Of a stretch of 64,000 bases of DNA, positions 22,865-35,100 are shown piece after piece (the stretch's first letter is position 1; every line of letters starts with the position of its first letter). This DNA is from Paramecium tetraurelia (taxonomy: Eukaryota > Ciliophora > Oligohymenophorea > Peniculida > Parameciidae). The notes below the pieces were generated by a model that saw only the letters and a list, made by a program, of their open reading frames with translations, did not search any database and had not been told where the DNA came from. The translations under genes were made by a program, and so were the position numbers. The DNA lies in NCBI RefSeq assembly GCF_000165425.1, contig NW_001799166.1, forward strand, positions 2,459 to 66,458. Reading direction: 5' to 3'.

Positions 22865-25800
22865 TCATCTTAAATTCAACTCTAATGCTTGCATATCTTC
22901 TGATGGCTACTTTCTCTTTTTGTGTCCATAAACGGCAATAATAGTAATTAAAATAATCACATATAAAGATCCAACTCCGATACATGTGTATTTAACCCAA
23001 TTTTCAGTATATCCAATTAGAGGGAAGTAAAATACCAATAGCACAGATTGGGCAGGTCCATATTTCTAGATAATATTAAGGTATAAATTTTGCTGGTAGA
23101 AGGTTTGCTACATGTTTTCTATTTGTAAACCCACCCTATTGGTATAATTGTAAGAATAAAGGACTGGCACAGTATCCATTACTAAAACAGTATTATAAAC
23201 TCCTTGTACTGTATAAGTAATTGGAGACTTGAATCTAAGGGTGTCAATAGAGTAATAGATATTGGAATTGAGATTGCCTAGATCATAGAGAGCTAAAAGG
23301 TAGGTGTCAATATTGGTATCATGATATGTTGAAAACAAGAAGTTATTGAAATATAAAGTATTTTTCAGTTAGTATGATTATTGCATAGGTGCAACTTATT
23401 TATTGGAATTAATGTTTGTTAATACAATGTATTCATTTTAAAAACTGTAATTAGCTTACAAGATGATGCTGTAGAATTCTTTAGTAGTCACAAGAAAGTT
23501 TATTTATTGTCCTTCGAACTGAATTAATTTGATCTCTTATAGAGTGGCCTTCTTGGGTAATTCAGTTTGTATGTGCATGATGGATTGATTAAGTATTGTG
23601 TTTCCTGTGGATGAAATTGTAGCATACTGAATTTGTTGTAACAATGGACAAACATATATGAATAAGAACATACCATTAATTTAGGTAGCTGTGAAATCTC
23701 CAACTTCTTGAGAGGATATCTAATCAGCACTTTGGATTTGACATTATAGTTATATATTTTAGTAGAAATTGGCATTGGAGAGATTTCCTATCAAAATAGA
23801 ATAGCTTCGATCTCCTTATTTTATTGCCAAAGTACTAACAAAATTAGAATAGTATTCCATTTTAAGGGGGAAATAGAATTTATTAATGGCTTAATATTGC
23901 TAATGTAATAATTAAGCCTGGTTGAAAACAGTAAAGGTATAATCTGAATATTGTGAACAAAGGGAAATGATTTATTACTATTGGCTGTAATAGAACAGTG
24001 CCCAACAATGAGTAAATTAATCATTATAACTCATCAATTACACAAATTCTTAGTTGAGTACTTGATACAATGCTCCTATATTTTATGCATAGACTTGAGG
24101 TAATTAAGGCGTAAAAGTGAATTAAGTTATATCTTTTGGAGTGGATTGGATTGCGTATTCATAAGAGAATGGTTGTCTAACTAAACACAAAAACTGTGGA
24201 TAACCATCAATAAATGGAGGAGCTGCAGAATATGAAACTACGTTATTTTAAATGGTTCCTTCTAGATTGAAATCGAAGCTGAATTGTGGAGAATCCAAAA
24301 TAATAACTTCATCGATTTAATTGTTCTCTAAAAATAGAGTTTAATTAGCAAAGCCGACAAACAAAGTGTCATAAGCTATAAAGGAACCCTCGATTTAGAT
24401 ATTACTGTTACTGATTTAAGATTGCACCTCAACTAAATATTTAACTTGCTCTTTTTATACAGAATTTAAAGGATCGCTTTGTTCGACCAAAAGGTAAGTA
24501 GGATTTGTTACTGAGTAAATTGCCACATTTGTATGGCTGGCTATCATGACATTGCTCTATTTTAAGATATTTGGAATGTGAGTGGCTGAAATGTAATCAC
24601 CTATGTAATTTAATTTTTGGATTAAACAGTCTTGAGAAGATAATGTAGGGTTGTAAACGTAGTAAAAGTTGTTGTTCATTAAAATATAAAACAAGGAGTC
24701 ATCTGATGCAACAATAAATTTATTATTAATACTCACACCATATTAAGGTAATTTCTTAATGAATTTAATTTCATTTGTAGGTTAATCAATCGAATAAAAA
24801 TATTGATACATGGAAGTCGATCCGATTTTCTCTTAAACCACAAGAATAATAGAATCTTTGACAATAGAGAGTGACTTAATATTAGTGTACTAATCCAAAG
24901 TAATTGTGTTTTGATATATTGGAATCTTATTAACCATTTCCATCACATAAACATATTATAATGAATTAATAAAAATGATTTGTCTCAATTTGTTATTCTC
25001 ATCAACAATAGTCTTGCCAGCCAAAGATGCTGGGAAAAAGCCAGTATCAAAAAAGGAATTTGTGAGTTTGAATACAAGTGTGCATGTTTGAATGTCATAA
25101 ATCCAAATTTGTTGTATTCTGGCCAATATAAAATACAAATAGTTCCCTATCACATAGAAATCTGTAATTGAATGGAAATAATCTTGATCATCTATTGGAA
25201 GTGGTTCACACAAAAACTCAGCTTAAACCAATGTAAATGCATTAAATTAATTCAACTTGTAGATAAGCACTGCACTATAAGCAATATCTGCAACAAAATA
25301 CACTTCATCTGGATTTGTCAAATCAGTAAACTATAATTTGTTTATAGGGGCATTTAACTCGAATATTTATGAATAATCACGACATTCCATTTCTTCCAAA
25401 TCTATGTATTCCAAAAGATTGACATCGCACAATTTAAGTGAAATTTGACTGTACCTAATAATTTCCTTAACATATTGATATTAAAGTATGAACATAGCAT
25501 ATGATTGGAAATCAGCTGAATAAAATGAAAAGACTCCATTTATCTGATCCCAAATCTGTTTAGACAATTGAACTTAAACTGAAGGATCATAAATATTAAT
25601 GGACTCTTTTGATGATTAAGCTGAAATCGTAATTAAGGGGCCACTAACATAGCTTAATACATTGAGATATATCTTATCTGTTTTAACTATTATCTATTGA
25701 GGCAAATTCTTCTCATATTGGTACAAACCTGGAACCAATCCATGAATTGTGACATTTATGGTAACAGAACAATTAATTTCAATACTCTGCTCACTCGAAG

Positions 25801-27046
25801 TTGCTTGCAATACAATGTTGGAGTTAGTTGTAGAATCAATAAATAACTGAGGTTGTAGGATTTGATAATAATAAAGAGTATTGGTTGTGTAAGTTAGTAT
25901 ATTGTATGGCAATTGGTTTAAACCGATTACATTTTATATTTAAGTATTGATGATAATGTTAGGCTGAATTCTATCATATACGTAGTATTAATCATCGATG
26001 TACAAGGTAATCAATTCATGATTACTAAATAATTATGGAATTGAAGTTTATTCGAAATCAATTCTCACTATGTAACCACGAATGATATCTGTTGTGGTAA
26101 TTTCAAATAAGTTTTCACCATTCAAAGTTGTATAGATTAGCAAGTCCTCTCCATAAGGTTCTACATCGAAAGCTAGCAATTCATAATTTGCTTAAATTAA
26201 CGAACTAATGTTGTATAATTCAGTCTGAGTAAAGTTGATTAAAGAATAAACATTAATCACATTTGTTGCATTCATTAGATAAACTAAATATATTTATTTG
26301 CTATGATACTTAATTAATTGCTTATCTTATACTATCTATATTGGGTTTGATTAAATATTTATATTGGATTCTAAGTCTGCTGATTCCTTAATTAAGTGTA
26401 AGAATAGATCTCAATTACTCCAGACAATGTTTCTTGGTTGTACCTACCCAATGTTATCAAGAGATTATTCTCCTTTTCGAATGCTACTTGCAAATCGAAT
26501 AGTTACACTTGATATTACAGAGTTGATGGTGTATATGGTAAAATATGCCATGAAAATTAATCATGAATCTAAGAGACATAAAAAAAATAATTGAATTATC
26601 CAGCAAGGCTATTAAAACAATTCACCAAAATCTATTCATTGTCTAGAAATGTAATTTCATTGCAAATTACTTAATTTAATTATTGTGGAATATATAATGT
26701 GTTTTGAATCAATAGTTAATTATTTGATATACCTATAATATAAATTGTATATGCTTGATTAATTTAGTTTAAACTAGCAATCTTGTTCATCCATTCTTTT
26801 GAATATTGACTAATCAACAAAGAACTATCAATAACCATCCCTTCTAATTCTAATGTATCCAACTGGTTTAACACATTTTATAATTCATAATCTTAATCTG
26901 TAGAAAACTTCAAATTATATCCATAAAAATAATCAAACATATTTAATCTTATCGTTTCACTTGACAATTTAAAAAAGTTCCGTCTAAGCCTCAGAATTTA
27001 CTAAACACTGTTAATAGGTAATCTAAAATAATAAGAAAATCAACAT
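22865..27046 (-). CDS. Large type I membrane protein with ~1,300-residue ectodomain, 1,376 aa
   Basis: Three exons, with introns at 26984-27008 (25 nt) and 26284-26309 (26 nt), give 1,377 codons; the second intron is inferred from a required frame change. The N-terminus begins MLIFLLFQITYQQ, a short signal-like segment. The long middle is beta-rich and full of Ile, Tyr, Asn, Ser and Thr, with many N-glycosylation sequons, and reads like stacked beta-propeller or Ig-like modules. Near the C-terminus one membrane span is clear (YTCIGVGSLYVIILITIIAV), followed by a short cytosolic tail with YGHKKRKQPSED. It is likely a ciliate surface protein. No named family is recognised. Confidence 0.7.
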
Positions 27047-27287
27047 AAATTATTTATTAATGAATTATTATTTCTATTGTTTTTTACTAAATACTCAATT
27101 ACCATGATTTTTAAATACAGTATTAATATATTAATAACTTTGCCACTTGCCTCTCCTTTAGAAATAGTTCATTTACTCAAACACAAACTAATTTTTGATT
27201 GAATTGATCTTAAAATAAATAAATTTGATCAAATTTATTAAAGATAGATTTATCAATAAAAAATGTATCAATATTTAAAAAAATACT

Positions 27288-28301
27288 TCATAAGAAATAT
27301 GGAAGAACATTCTTTGGATTAATGCTTTTAGCACTCTCTGGCACCTCCTTGAATGTTTTCCATGATTGTTATAGTTGTTCATCCAAGCATAAAATCGATG
27401 CTACATTTCCACATCTATAACAATAGTTGGGAGCAGACCACACTGTGACCAAATTTTGATCCTAAAATTAATCAGAAAGTCATACAGGGAACCAGTACTT
27501 ATATCCTTCCATAACCAATTGATGTGCTCTGCATATAAGAGTCAAATCATTAAGTCTACAAAACTCCTTAGTCACTTTGGCACCAAACAAATAACCGGCA
27601 CCTCTCGAATTTACAGCCCAATATTCTACTTCCTCAGGATCTGACCACATCAAATCACAAAATGGACCCTCATGAGGAATTTCAATCTAAATCCTTTTTG
27701 AATTCTATTACCTTTCTATCAATGGTTCTGATCTAATCAATTGTCCTCATATCTGGAGACAATCCGCCATGCACACAAAGTATCTAACCCTCAATCAAAG
27801 CAGCCAATGGTAAGCAATCGAAAACCTCCATAAACAATCTCCAAGGACTGCTATTCCCATATTTTCTCAACAACTCTTCATAAAATCCATAAACTTAAGT
27901 GCACTATCTAGACTCGTGATTTCCTCTCAAAAGTACGATATTTCCTGGGTATTTCACTATGGATCATTAATGTGAACTCATACCTTTCAAACAAAGCAAA
28001 TACTCCATGGTTTCCACACTATTATACCCTCTGTCGACAAAATCACCAATAAAAATATAATTATGCTCTGGAATGTCTCCTCCTTCTTTAATTAATGCTT
28101 GCAAATCGTAAAATTGACCTAAACAATAGACATTGGTAGCATACCATGAATATCACCACAAACATTCACAGGGGCCTTCACTGGTTGCACATTTGATTCC
28201 TCCAAGAAGATTTCCTTTGCTCTTTCACAAATCAACTTTAAATCTCTTTCTGGAAGACATCCTCCTGAAAGTAATGATGCGATGTGACGATCGATGTCCA
28301 T
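27288..28301 (-). CDS. PP2A-family Ser/Thr phosphatase catalytic subunit (PP2A/PP4/PP6 type), 303 aa
   Basis: Five exons, introns of 26, 27, 25 and 24 nt, giving 304 codons. All metallophosphatase motifs are present: CGDIHGQFYDL, GDFVDRG (as [15 protein letters not shown]), [17 protein letters not shown] and the [11 protein letters not shown] block. The protein ends PYFL, the methylatable tail typical of PP2A, PP4 and PP6. [17 protein letters not shown] at the N-terminus is also diagnostic of this branch. It acts in cytosol or nucleus with regulatory subunits. Which member it is cannot be settled by eye. Exon 1 ends in the middle of the GDIHG motif, so the start at MDIDRH is well fixed. Confidence 0.95.
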
Positions 28302-28484
28302 TAATTAAAGATTTACTTTATAATTTTTATTAATGTAAATGTCCAATAATTCGAAAAACATAATCGAATCTAAACATAATAGAAATAGATTCAATTATAA
28401 ATATAAACAACTTTAAATTGATTTATTATTAAAGAGGGGTGAAGAATGATTGTTATGAAAATTAATAATGTCAAAGATTTGAAT

Positions 28485-29591
28485 TCATTCAACTCCATAC
28501 AATTCTTTAGATATCCTGTTGCACTCCAAGAGAATTTCATTTTCATCAAGCCATTAATTTTTGTTGACATATGCCAATCCTATTTAATAAACTTAATCCC
28601 TTTAAAATAGCTAATAGAATAATAGAAATATTATCAAAACATACTTTATATTCCATCAAAGTTTAATAAATTTTGCGTTTAACGTCATTCATCTTTTCAT
28701 TTGGTCTCACTAAAGGAATGACTACATTGGTTGTGGATTTCGTTTTTTTGTCTACTATAGCAGAGTAGGATGACTAGATGGCATTTTCATTCTGGAGTGG
28801 TTGAGCATCAGTTTAGATGAAAAAATCTTCATCCTTCATATCTTCATTCAATTGGATATCAGCATAGTCTAAAGGCACATCCTTTTAATTCCTTTTGGAG
28901 TTAGTTTATTATTTTTAGAGACTCTGATCAAACGAAAAAACATTGGATAAAACTGTGTCCCCTCTGCTTTGTTTCGATTTACTAAAAGCTGATTCTGGTC
29001 TTTTTTTCGCTCAAATTAACTCAAATAGGAAATTTACTTCCATTCATATTCCAAAGGATGAGAGGACTTCTCTTCCCATTCTCTCTTGCTGATCCTCGAA
29101 TTGTCCTTAATGGATGAGGCTACACTGTGCATTTTTGAATTAGATTTGATTCTCTATATATTTTTTTGAGTTCTTGTGGAGATCTCTTAAATATTATTTT
29201 CCAAAGCCTTGATGTTATTGCAATGATTCTTTGGTTATTAAATTCTGATACTTATTCTTGTATAAATTGGGAAACTTTATTTTTCCTCTTCAATGACTCT
29301 TTCATCATGAAAGTTTTGGGCATTTTGTTATCAGAATAACCTGCTTTCAACGCCTACACACGACGGTATGTTTCATTGATTTCTGTAAAATCTTGTTTAT
29401 CTTCTATATATATTAATATAATAAAAACTGAGGGAGTGAGGTTTGTTTGCATCAACATGGGGATGAGGTGGTTTAATTAGCACTTGAGGTTTAGAGTTGA
29501 TGAGTGCTATAATATGCTTCTCTTGTAGGGTATCAATTTATTATTTGCCACCTTAATTACAACTGTTTGGGTTAAATTATTTTCTTATCAT
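28485..29591 (-). pseudogene. Coiled-coil protein gene with a one-base frame break at a T7 (A7) run
   Basis: Exons joined by introns of 25, 23 and 34 nt read well on both sides of 29001-29007. The total is one base short of whole codons. Upstream the text runs QFERK; downstream the sensible frame gives RPESAFSKSKQSRGDT. One extra A in the coding-strand A7 run would join them as about 341 aa. The alternative is a 38-nt intron. The protein has a coiled-coil first half, a Ser-rich middle and a conserved-looking C-terminus (AYVNKNQWLDENEILLECNR). It may be a sequencing slip at a homopolymer rather than a dead gene. Family unknown. Confidence 0.55.
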
Positions 29592-29728
29592 AATAAATAA
29601 AAATATGAATAAATATAATTATCTAAAATGTGTAAAATAAGTTAATCATAGTTTACTCCATTTTTTTAATGTATAAATTGATATTGAAATCTAAAATAAA
29701 TATTAATATTAAATAAAACTTAAATATC

Positions 29729-30239
29729 ATGAATTTGTAAGAGGAAGATATTGAACAATGTCAGCGAGCTTTCAATGATTTGGATGATGTAAATTCAAAT
29801 AATCTATTATCCATTTTAGAGAGGAGAGGGCGAAATTATGGCAGATGATTTGGAACTTGCTTTAGAAATGGTGGGTTTAAAGTAGAAACCACACAAGGTT
29901 CATAAATTAATTAGTGAAATTGACGATGGAAACAGAGGTCGCATCAAATTTAAGGAGTTTTTGACTTTATTTGCCAAACTTAAATATGCTGGTTTATAAG
30001 ATGATGATTAAGATATGATTGATGCATTTGTAGCTATGGGTGGGAATGAAGATACAACTGGAAATGTAGATGCCGAAAAGCTAATCAGGATTATTAAGAA
30101 CGAATTCGAATTAACGATCGACATTGAAGGATTGATCAAAGAAGTAGACACAGATGGATCAGGAGTCATTGAATTCGGTGAGTTTAAAGAATTACTAAAG
30201 ACTAATTATTTATAAGATGATGAAAATGACATTCCTTGA
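29729..30239 (+). CDS. Calmodulin-like EF-hand protein, 159 aa (tandem copy 1)
   Basis: Two exons with a 31-nt intron (29789-29819) give 160 codons. Four EF-hand positions are present: the first is degenerate, and the last, EVDTDGSGVIEFGEFKE, is a canonical loop. Residues FVAMGGNEDTTGNVDAEKL form a loop with inserted glycines, as in axonemal calmodulin-like light chains such as Chlamydomonas outer-arm LC4. The tail is acidic (DDENDIP). Calcium sensing in the cilium is likely but inferred. A paralogue follows 350 bp downstream in the same direction. Confidence 0.8.
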
Positions 30240-30586
30240 TGTTGAAAAATATATTTAAATATATTGCTATAATTCTAATCCTATTCATATTATATTATAT
30301 CTCAAAGTAGAATTCCATCTAAATATTTATATTAGTGTGATTCTTTCTGTTCTTTTAATTAAATAGACTTGTCCAATATACTCATTGAGTAATTTATTAC
30401 ATAGTTTGATCATTAATAATCCGTATTGAAAATAGTAAGAAGGAGAGGAAATCAAATAATTGATCATATTGTTTAAATGGAATTTATATTGTATTTATCC
30501 ATCCATTTCTATATTTAAATTGGTGAGGATCATACTAAAAAAACCATATAAAGAAATAAATTTATTAATTAACAAAATATTTATAT
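30240..30586. other. Spacer between tandem EF-hand genes
   Basis: About 350 bp of AT-rich sequence with no supported frame or RNA. It holds the 3' UTR of the first EF-hand gene and the promoter of the second. Confidence 0.5.
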
Positions 30587-31126
30587 ATGAATTTAACTGA
30601 GGAGGACATCGACATGTGTTAAAGGGCGTTTGCTGAAATGGATGAAGTAAAATCAATATTTGATCTAGGATGGGGTTGGTGCCATTCGAGGCCAGGATTT
30701 AAAAATTGCTTTAGAAAAAATCGGTTTCAAACCATCAGAAAATGAACTCTACAAAATCATAAGTGAGGTAGAGGAAACCAATACAGGACTTATAAGATTT
30801 AGTGATTTCTTAGGCGTCTATTGGAAATTTAAGTATTCTAACTAAGATGGTATCTATTAATATCTTAATCATTTTAGATGATGACTAAGACACAATTGAT
30901 GCCTTTGTTGCCATGGGAGGAAACCCAGATAAAACAGGATCAGTATTAATATTTCATAAATCAATAGATAAGTACAGATAAACTAGTATAAATTATTAAA
31001 TCTGAATTCGAATTAACTATTGATATCGAAAGTCTTATCAGAGATGTGGACAAGGACAATTCAGGCCTAATCGAATTTGGGGAATTTAAAGATCTTTTAA
31101 AAACTTCATACGCTAATGATGAATGA
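30587..31126 (+). CDS. Calmodulin-like EF-hand protein, 154 aa (tandem copy 2)
   Basis: Four exons with introns at 30647-30668 (22 nt), 30850-30877 (28 nt) and 30943-30967 (25 nt) give 155 codons. It is clearly paralogous to the gene at 29729: both start MNL followed by EEDI, and share FVAMGGN then IIKSEFELTIDIE (IIKNEFELTIDIE in copy 1) and a last EF-hand (DVDKDNSGLIEFGEFKDLL). The first intron position is shared with copy 1; the other two are absent from copy 1. The likely role is as for copy 1, an axonemal or cortical calcium sensor. Confidence 0.85.
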
Positions 31127-31172
31127 CATCTTTAATTGTTAAGTTATTATTAAATATTTTTTCATGGCATTA

Positions 31173-31336
31173 TCATCCATCTTTCGATTGAAATTCAACC
31201 TTCAAATTTTGACTGTAACCTATTAATACGCATCATTTGAACAACAATTATAGAGGCATCTTGTCACTTCAATATCAACTTAACGAATTGTACCGATTTT
31301 AGATGAAATTTCTTAATAGGATCCTGTGTTAAACAT
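31173..31336 (-). CDS. Very small Cys-containing protein, 47 aa (tentative)
   Basis: A 20-nt intron joins two exons into 48 codons. The product contains VTRCLYNCCSNDAYQQVEFQ, a coding-like sequence with three cysteines. The gene is convergent with the EF-hand copy 2, 46 bp away. An upstream exon might be missing. No family is recognised. Confidence 0.4.
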
Positions 31337-31734
31337 TATATATTTACATATAAAAAATAGTATTTAATTCAAAATCCTCAGGTGAATAAAAATAACACCA
31401 AATTTTGGCAATATAAAAATATTTCAATTATATTTTAACCCTTAAATTAACAATAACCTCTTTGTATTGAATACTAATAGTAAATATAATACTATAAATT
31501 AATTCATAATATTGGAATTATAGTGATTAAGTATTGTATTAGGATTGTTATTTATCTAAAAAACTTGATCTAAATCACGTCTCCTCATTTTTAAATATCT
31601 CAATTCGAAAGATTTAAAAATTAGTTGTAAGGTTGTGAATTCTTTAAATATTTGATAATATATATTTATTGTGACTAAATTTATTTTATATAAACTAAAG
31701 TTCAACTTTCAAGAATTGCAGAGAGAAATAATAG
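31337..31734. other. Non-coding, AT-rich
   Basis: About 400 bp between the tiny minus-strand gene and the kinesin pseudogene. Extremely A/T-rich with TATATATTTAT-type runs. I find no frame, RNA gene or repeat that I can support. Confidence 0.5.
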
Positions 31735-32126
31735 ATGGACGATTCATTTCCACTATTTAAGTGTTTCCTAATCACAAAAAAATCTGCTTTAAAATAATAT
31801 AACTTCAATTTAATTGATCCCGAGCATCTTGAAGAATAATTCAACAACCCAAATAGTTATACAATACATACCTTCTCCTTTGATTATATGTACGATTAAG
31901 ATAACTCACAGGAAGAAGTATACTATAATACAGCAAGAGATGCAGAGTTCTCTGCCTTTAACGTCACCATCATGGCATATGGACAGACTGGCACTAGACA
32001 TTTCCAATGGAGGGATTTAATTACAATTGTATAAATCCTTAAAGAGGAATCATCTCAAGTGCAAACGAGGAAATATTTAAGTGCATTTCAAATGGATCCA
32101 ATGAATTCACCCTCATGAGATTGATT
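31735..32126 (+). pseudogene. Kinesin motor-domain pseudogene fragment
   Basis: The first ~100 codons from the ATG at 31735 give kinesin N-terminal motor sequence: TFSFDYMYDQDNSQEEVYYN, then ARDAEFSAFN and the start of the P-loop, IMAYGQTGT. The next codons, which should encode Gly-Lys-Thr, are missing about four bases, and the frame shifts. In the shifted frame kinesin text resumes (PMEGFNYNC, then QRGIISSANEEIFK, SNEFTL). It then stops within 40 codons, far short of a 330-residue motor. The start also lacks the usual beta-1 strand. The P-loop lesion abolishes ATP binding, so this is a dead fragment. It lies 30 bp upstream of a live TmcB-like gene. Confidence 0.85.
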
Positions 32127-32156
32127 TATTTTAATTAATAAATAAGAGTTTTTTAT

Positions 32157-35100
32157 TTGAAGTTCATATATTTGGATTCTATGTCTAAAGAAAAGCACAT
32201 CCTTCTAACGCACTATATTACAATTACATTCATTTTGAGAACTAATTTATCAATTTCGAAGAACATATCTATGGTTTTACAATTTATTATTAGTCTTTAT
32301 CCATTGCTCATTACATTAGAATCAGAGAATTTCAATAATCTAAAGTAAAATTGGATTTATCAGATTTTACTTCTAATTTTTAGACCTGATATCATAATTT
32401 CTAAGTATTTTTATTAATTCTTATTCTAAGCACTTATATGCATCTGATACCTTTAATTCTGTTTATGTTGCATAAGGTATTTTGGGTTCTTCTATTTTAC
32501 CAATACAAAAAATAACAAACTTAGGACAGGTTTATTAAATTAATTTAGAAGAATTTGTTGTTAAAGTTAGTAAGTCTCATCTATTCATTGTATTAAAAAT
32601 TGATGAGCACCTATTTATTTATGTTACTTAATCTGTTCTGTATGACGAGTTTAAGAAAATAAATTGAATAATTTGAGGAGGAGAAAATAATGATCATTCA
32701 CATCATAATCAATTTTATAACTATATTTATTTTATTGCTGGAATCATTATTTACCTTATACTATTTTGATCAGTCCATTACACATCAGGTCTAGGATATC
32801 GAAAGAACTAGACTCACGAAGCCACGTGTAATTTATCATATACTAATACTATTATAAATCTTTTAAGTAATATTGGTGAATTTGGAATATGTATTATATA
32901 TTTAAACCCTTTTAGTAATATTAACATAAATTGTATTAATTTATGATTAATTTAAATATTTTACTCTTAATTTAACTTTTTAATAACAACCAACTTTCAT
33001 AGCAATTTCAATCAATATTGCCTTTCATTTACATACTTTAATTTTCACACAGCAGATACTGAATCAAATTTTATTACCACTTTTAATTCTTGGCATGCTA
33101 ATATTTTACATTATTAATAATTATAATTAATATTTTAATAGTTTATAATTAAAGTTGCTGTTTAAAAAAGAATTTACCTCAATCTGGCAAATCAAGTACT
33201 CCTTAATAAAATTGATGAATAAAGATTTGAATTCGTAGTACTCAGAAATCATCATAAAATCTCTGATAGCATCTGATCATAGATCAAATTGTAAAGATGT
33301 CAAATGCTGTTACTGCGGTCATTAATACATAATGTACCCTTCCTAGACATGTGGAATAACTCTATAGATTTATAGAGAATTTACAATGAAAAAAATGAAA
33401 TAATTTACATAGTTATTTCAACTCAATCAAAAATAAGAATTTGAGAATTAAGTGCTCTTATAATATGCATTTATGCTTTATGATTTCGGATTGATCATGA
33501 GATCTGTTAAACTTCTTTGCTATTTGAATTATAATTGCAAAAACAACGAAAACAACAAATTAAATTCTTTATCATTTTCTAGGGATTAAATAACTTAAAC
33601 ACACAATTATGATCTATCAACAATGAACTAGACAGTTTTGTAGGAGTGTTTTGAATAGAATAACTCCTTATTACAAATGATTTCAGTTTACAATTTAAAA
33701 TTCAGTTATCTTGAGACTGTGAAATTAGCATTTATATTTAATTAGGCTAAGAGCAAGATTAATGCATCATTAGGTACTTCTCTTTACGCAGCGTAAAAAT
33801 CATTTATTTCAGATTACATCGAATAAAACATTGAACTTGACATAATGTTGACTTAAAAAGAAAGACTGATATTTGATTTAATTGAATAAAAGTTACAATT
33901 CTATTAAATGATTGTATCAACAACTATGATAAATGAATAAATAAGTGTTTTGCATAATAAAGTGTATAAATTGTGTTATAACTTATATGAATTGCAAAAA
34001 TAGATGGCATTAGCATATAAACATAAACCTTGTTTTAAACTACATAGAGTTGTGTGTTTCTTTTATGGGGAAGTGTTGTGTGATTACAAAAAGGCTATAC
34101 ATTTCTTTAGAAATTCAGACTTTTTTGAAGCATAGAAATTGCAATTCTAGCATGTAAAGAATTTTAATATCAATTCCTCAAATGTTCATTATTTGATTTT
34201 GGAAGTTAAGGATGATATGGAGACTCTGACAGTGTAGTAATTCTCCAATAAGTTTTTTCATTCTTTTGGGGGAGGGGTTTCACAAACAGAAGAACATTAA
34301 TTCAATGATTTATTGCCAAAGTACTTAGTACAGCATCATTGTAATTTAGTTAAGAGGTTCTTTGAGACAGGTGAAGCTAAATATTATTAGATGTTTGATA
34401 TCAATTATATCAAAAATAAGAACTAACTCTTAACACCAATAAATATGTGTTTCATTATAACAAACAAGTTTGTCAATTAGAATATTACATTTGCTTCTTT
34501 CTTATAAGAAGCTTCCTAGGATTAGGTTTACATTATAGTGGATGGTGTGAGTCTAAGATGCACATTCACACAAAATTTACTCACCTTAATAGGTTGGTTT
34601 GAAAGTGATATAGAGTCTTTATGTTAATAGGAGAAATACGAAAATCTATAAATAACTAAGATATATCCAAATTTTGTGAGATTCATTCGATAAAATAAAA
34701 TAAAATATTCAAAACTCAATTAAAGTGTGCTTATTTTACCAAAACCATAATACAATATATAAACTTAAAGATCCTTCCTATCTGGAGATGCTTAGCTCAC
34801 ACTTAATTACGTACACACAGAATGTGATTTGCTTATAACAAAAAATAAAATTGCAAATTACGAATATTTTGTGATAAATGTAGTTAAAATGGCTGAGTAA
34901 TAACAAGCTAATCATTCACTAGTAAGAATTCCTATATCTCAGCCTAAGCTTAATGATGAAAGTAAATATTTGGTTGATCAAACTGATTAAGTAGGGATTG
35001 AAAAAATAAATGCTATTAATTTTTATGATTAGAATATGCCACAATCAATAGCCAATACCTAAATTTAAACTACTGATTAAAATAATAGAAAATCTAGTAT

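Noticed and set aside
23524-24024. Minus-strand standard-code frames that look like separate small genes
   Set aside because: They are out of phase with the large type I membrane protein that covers this region.
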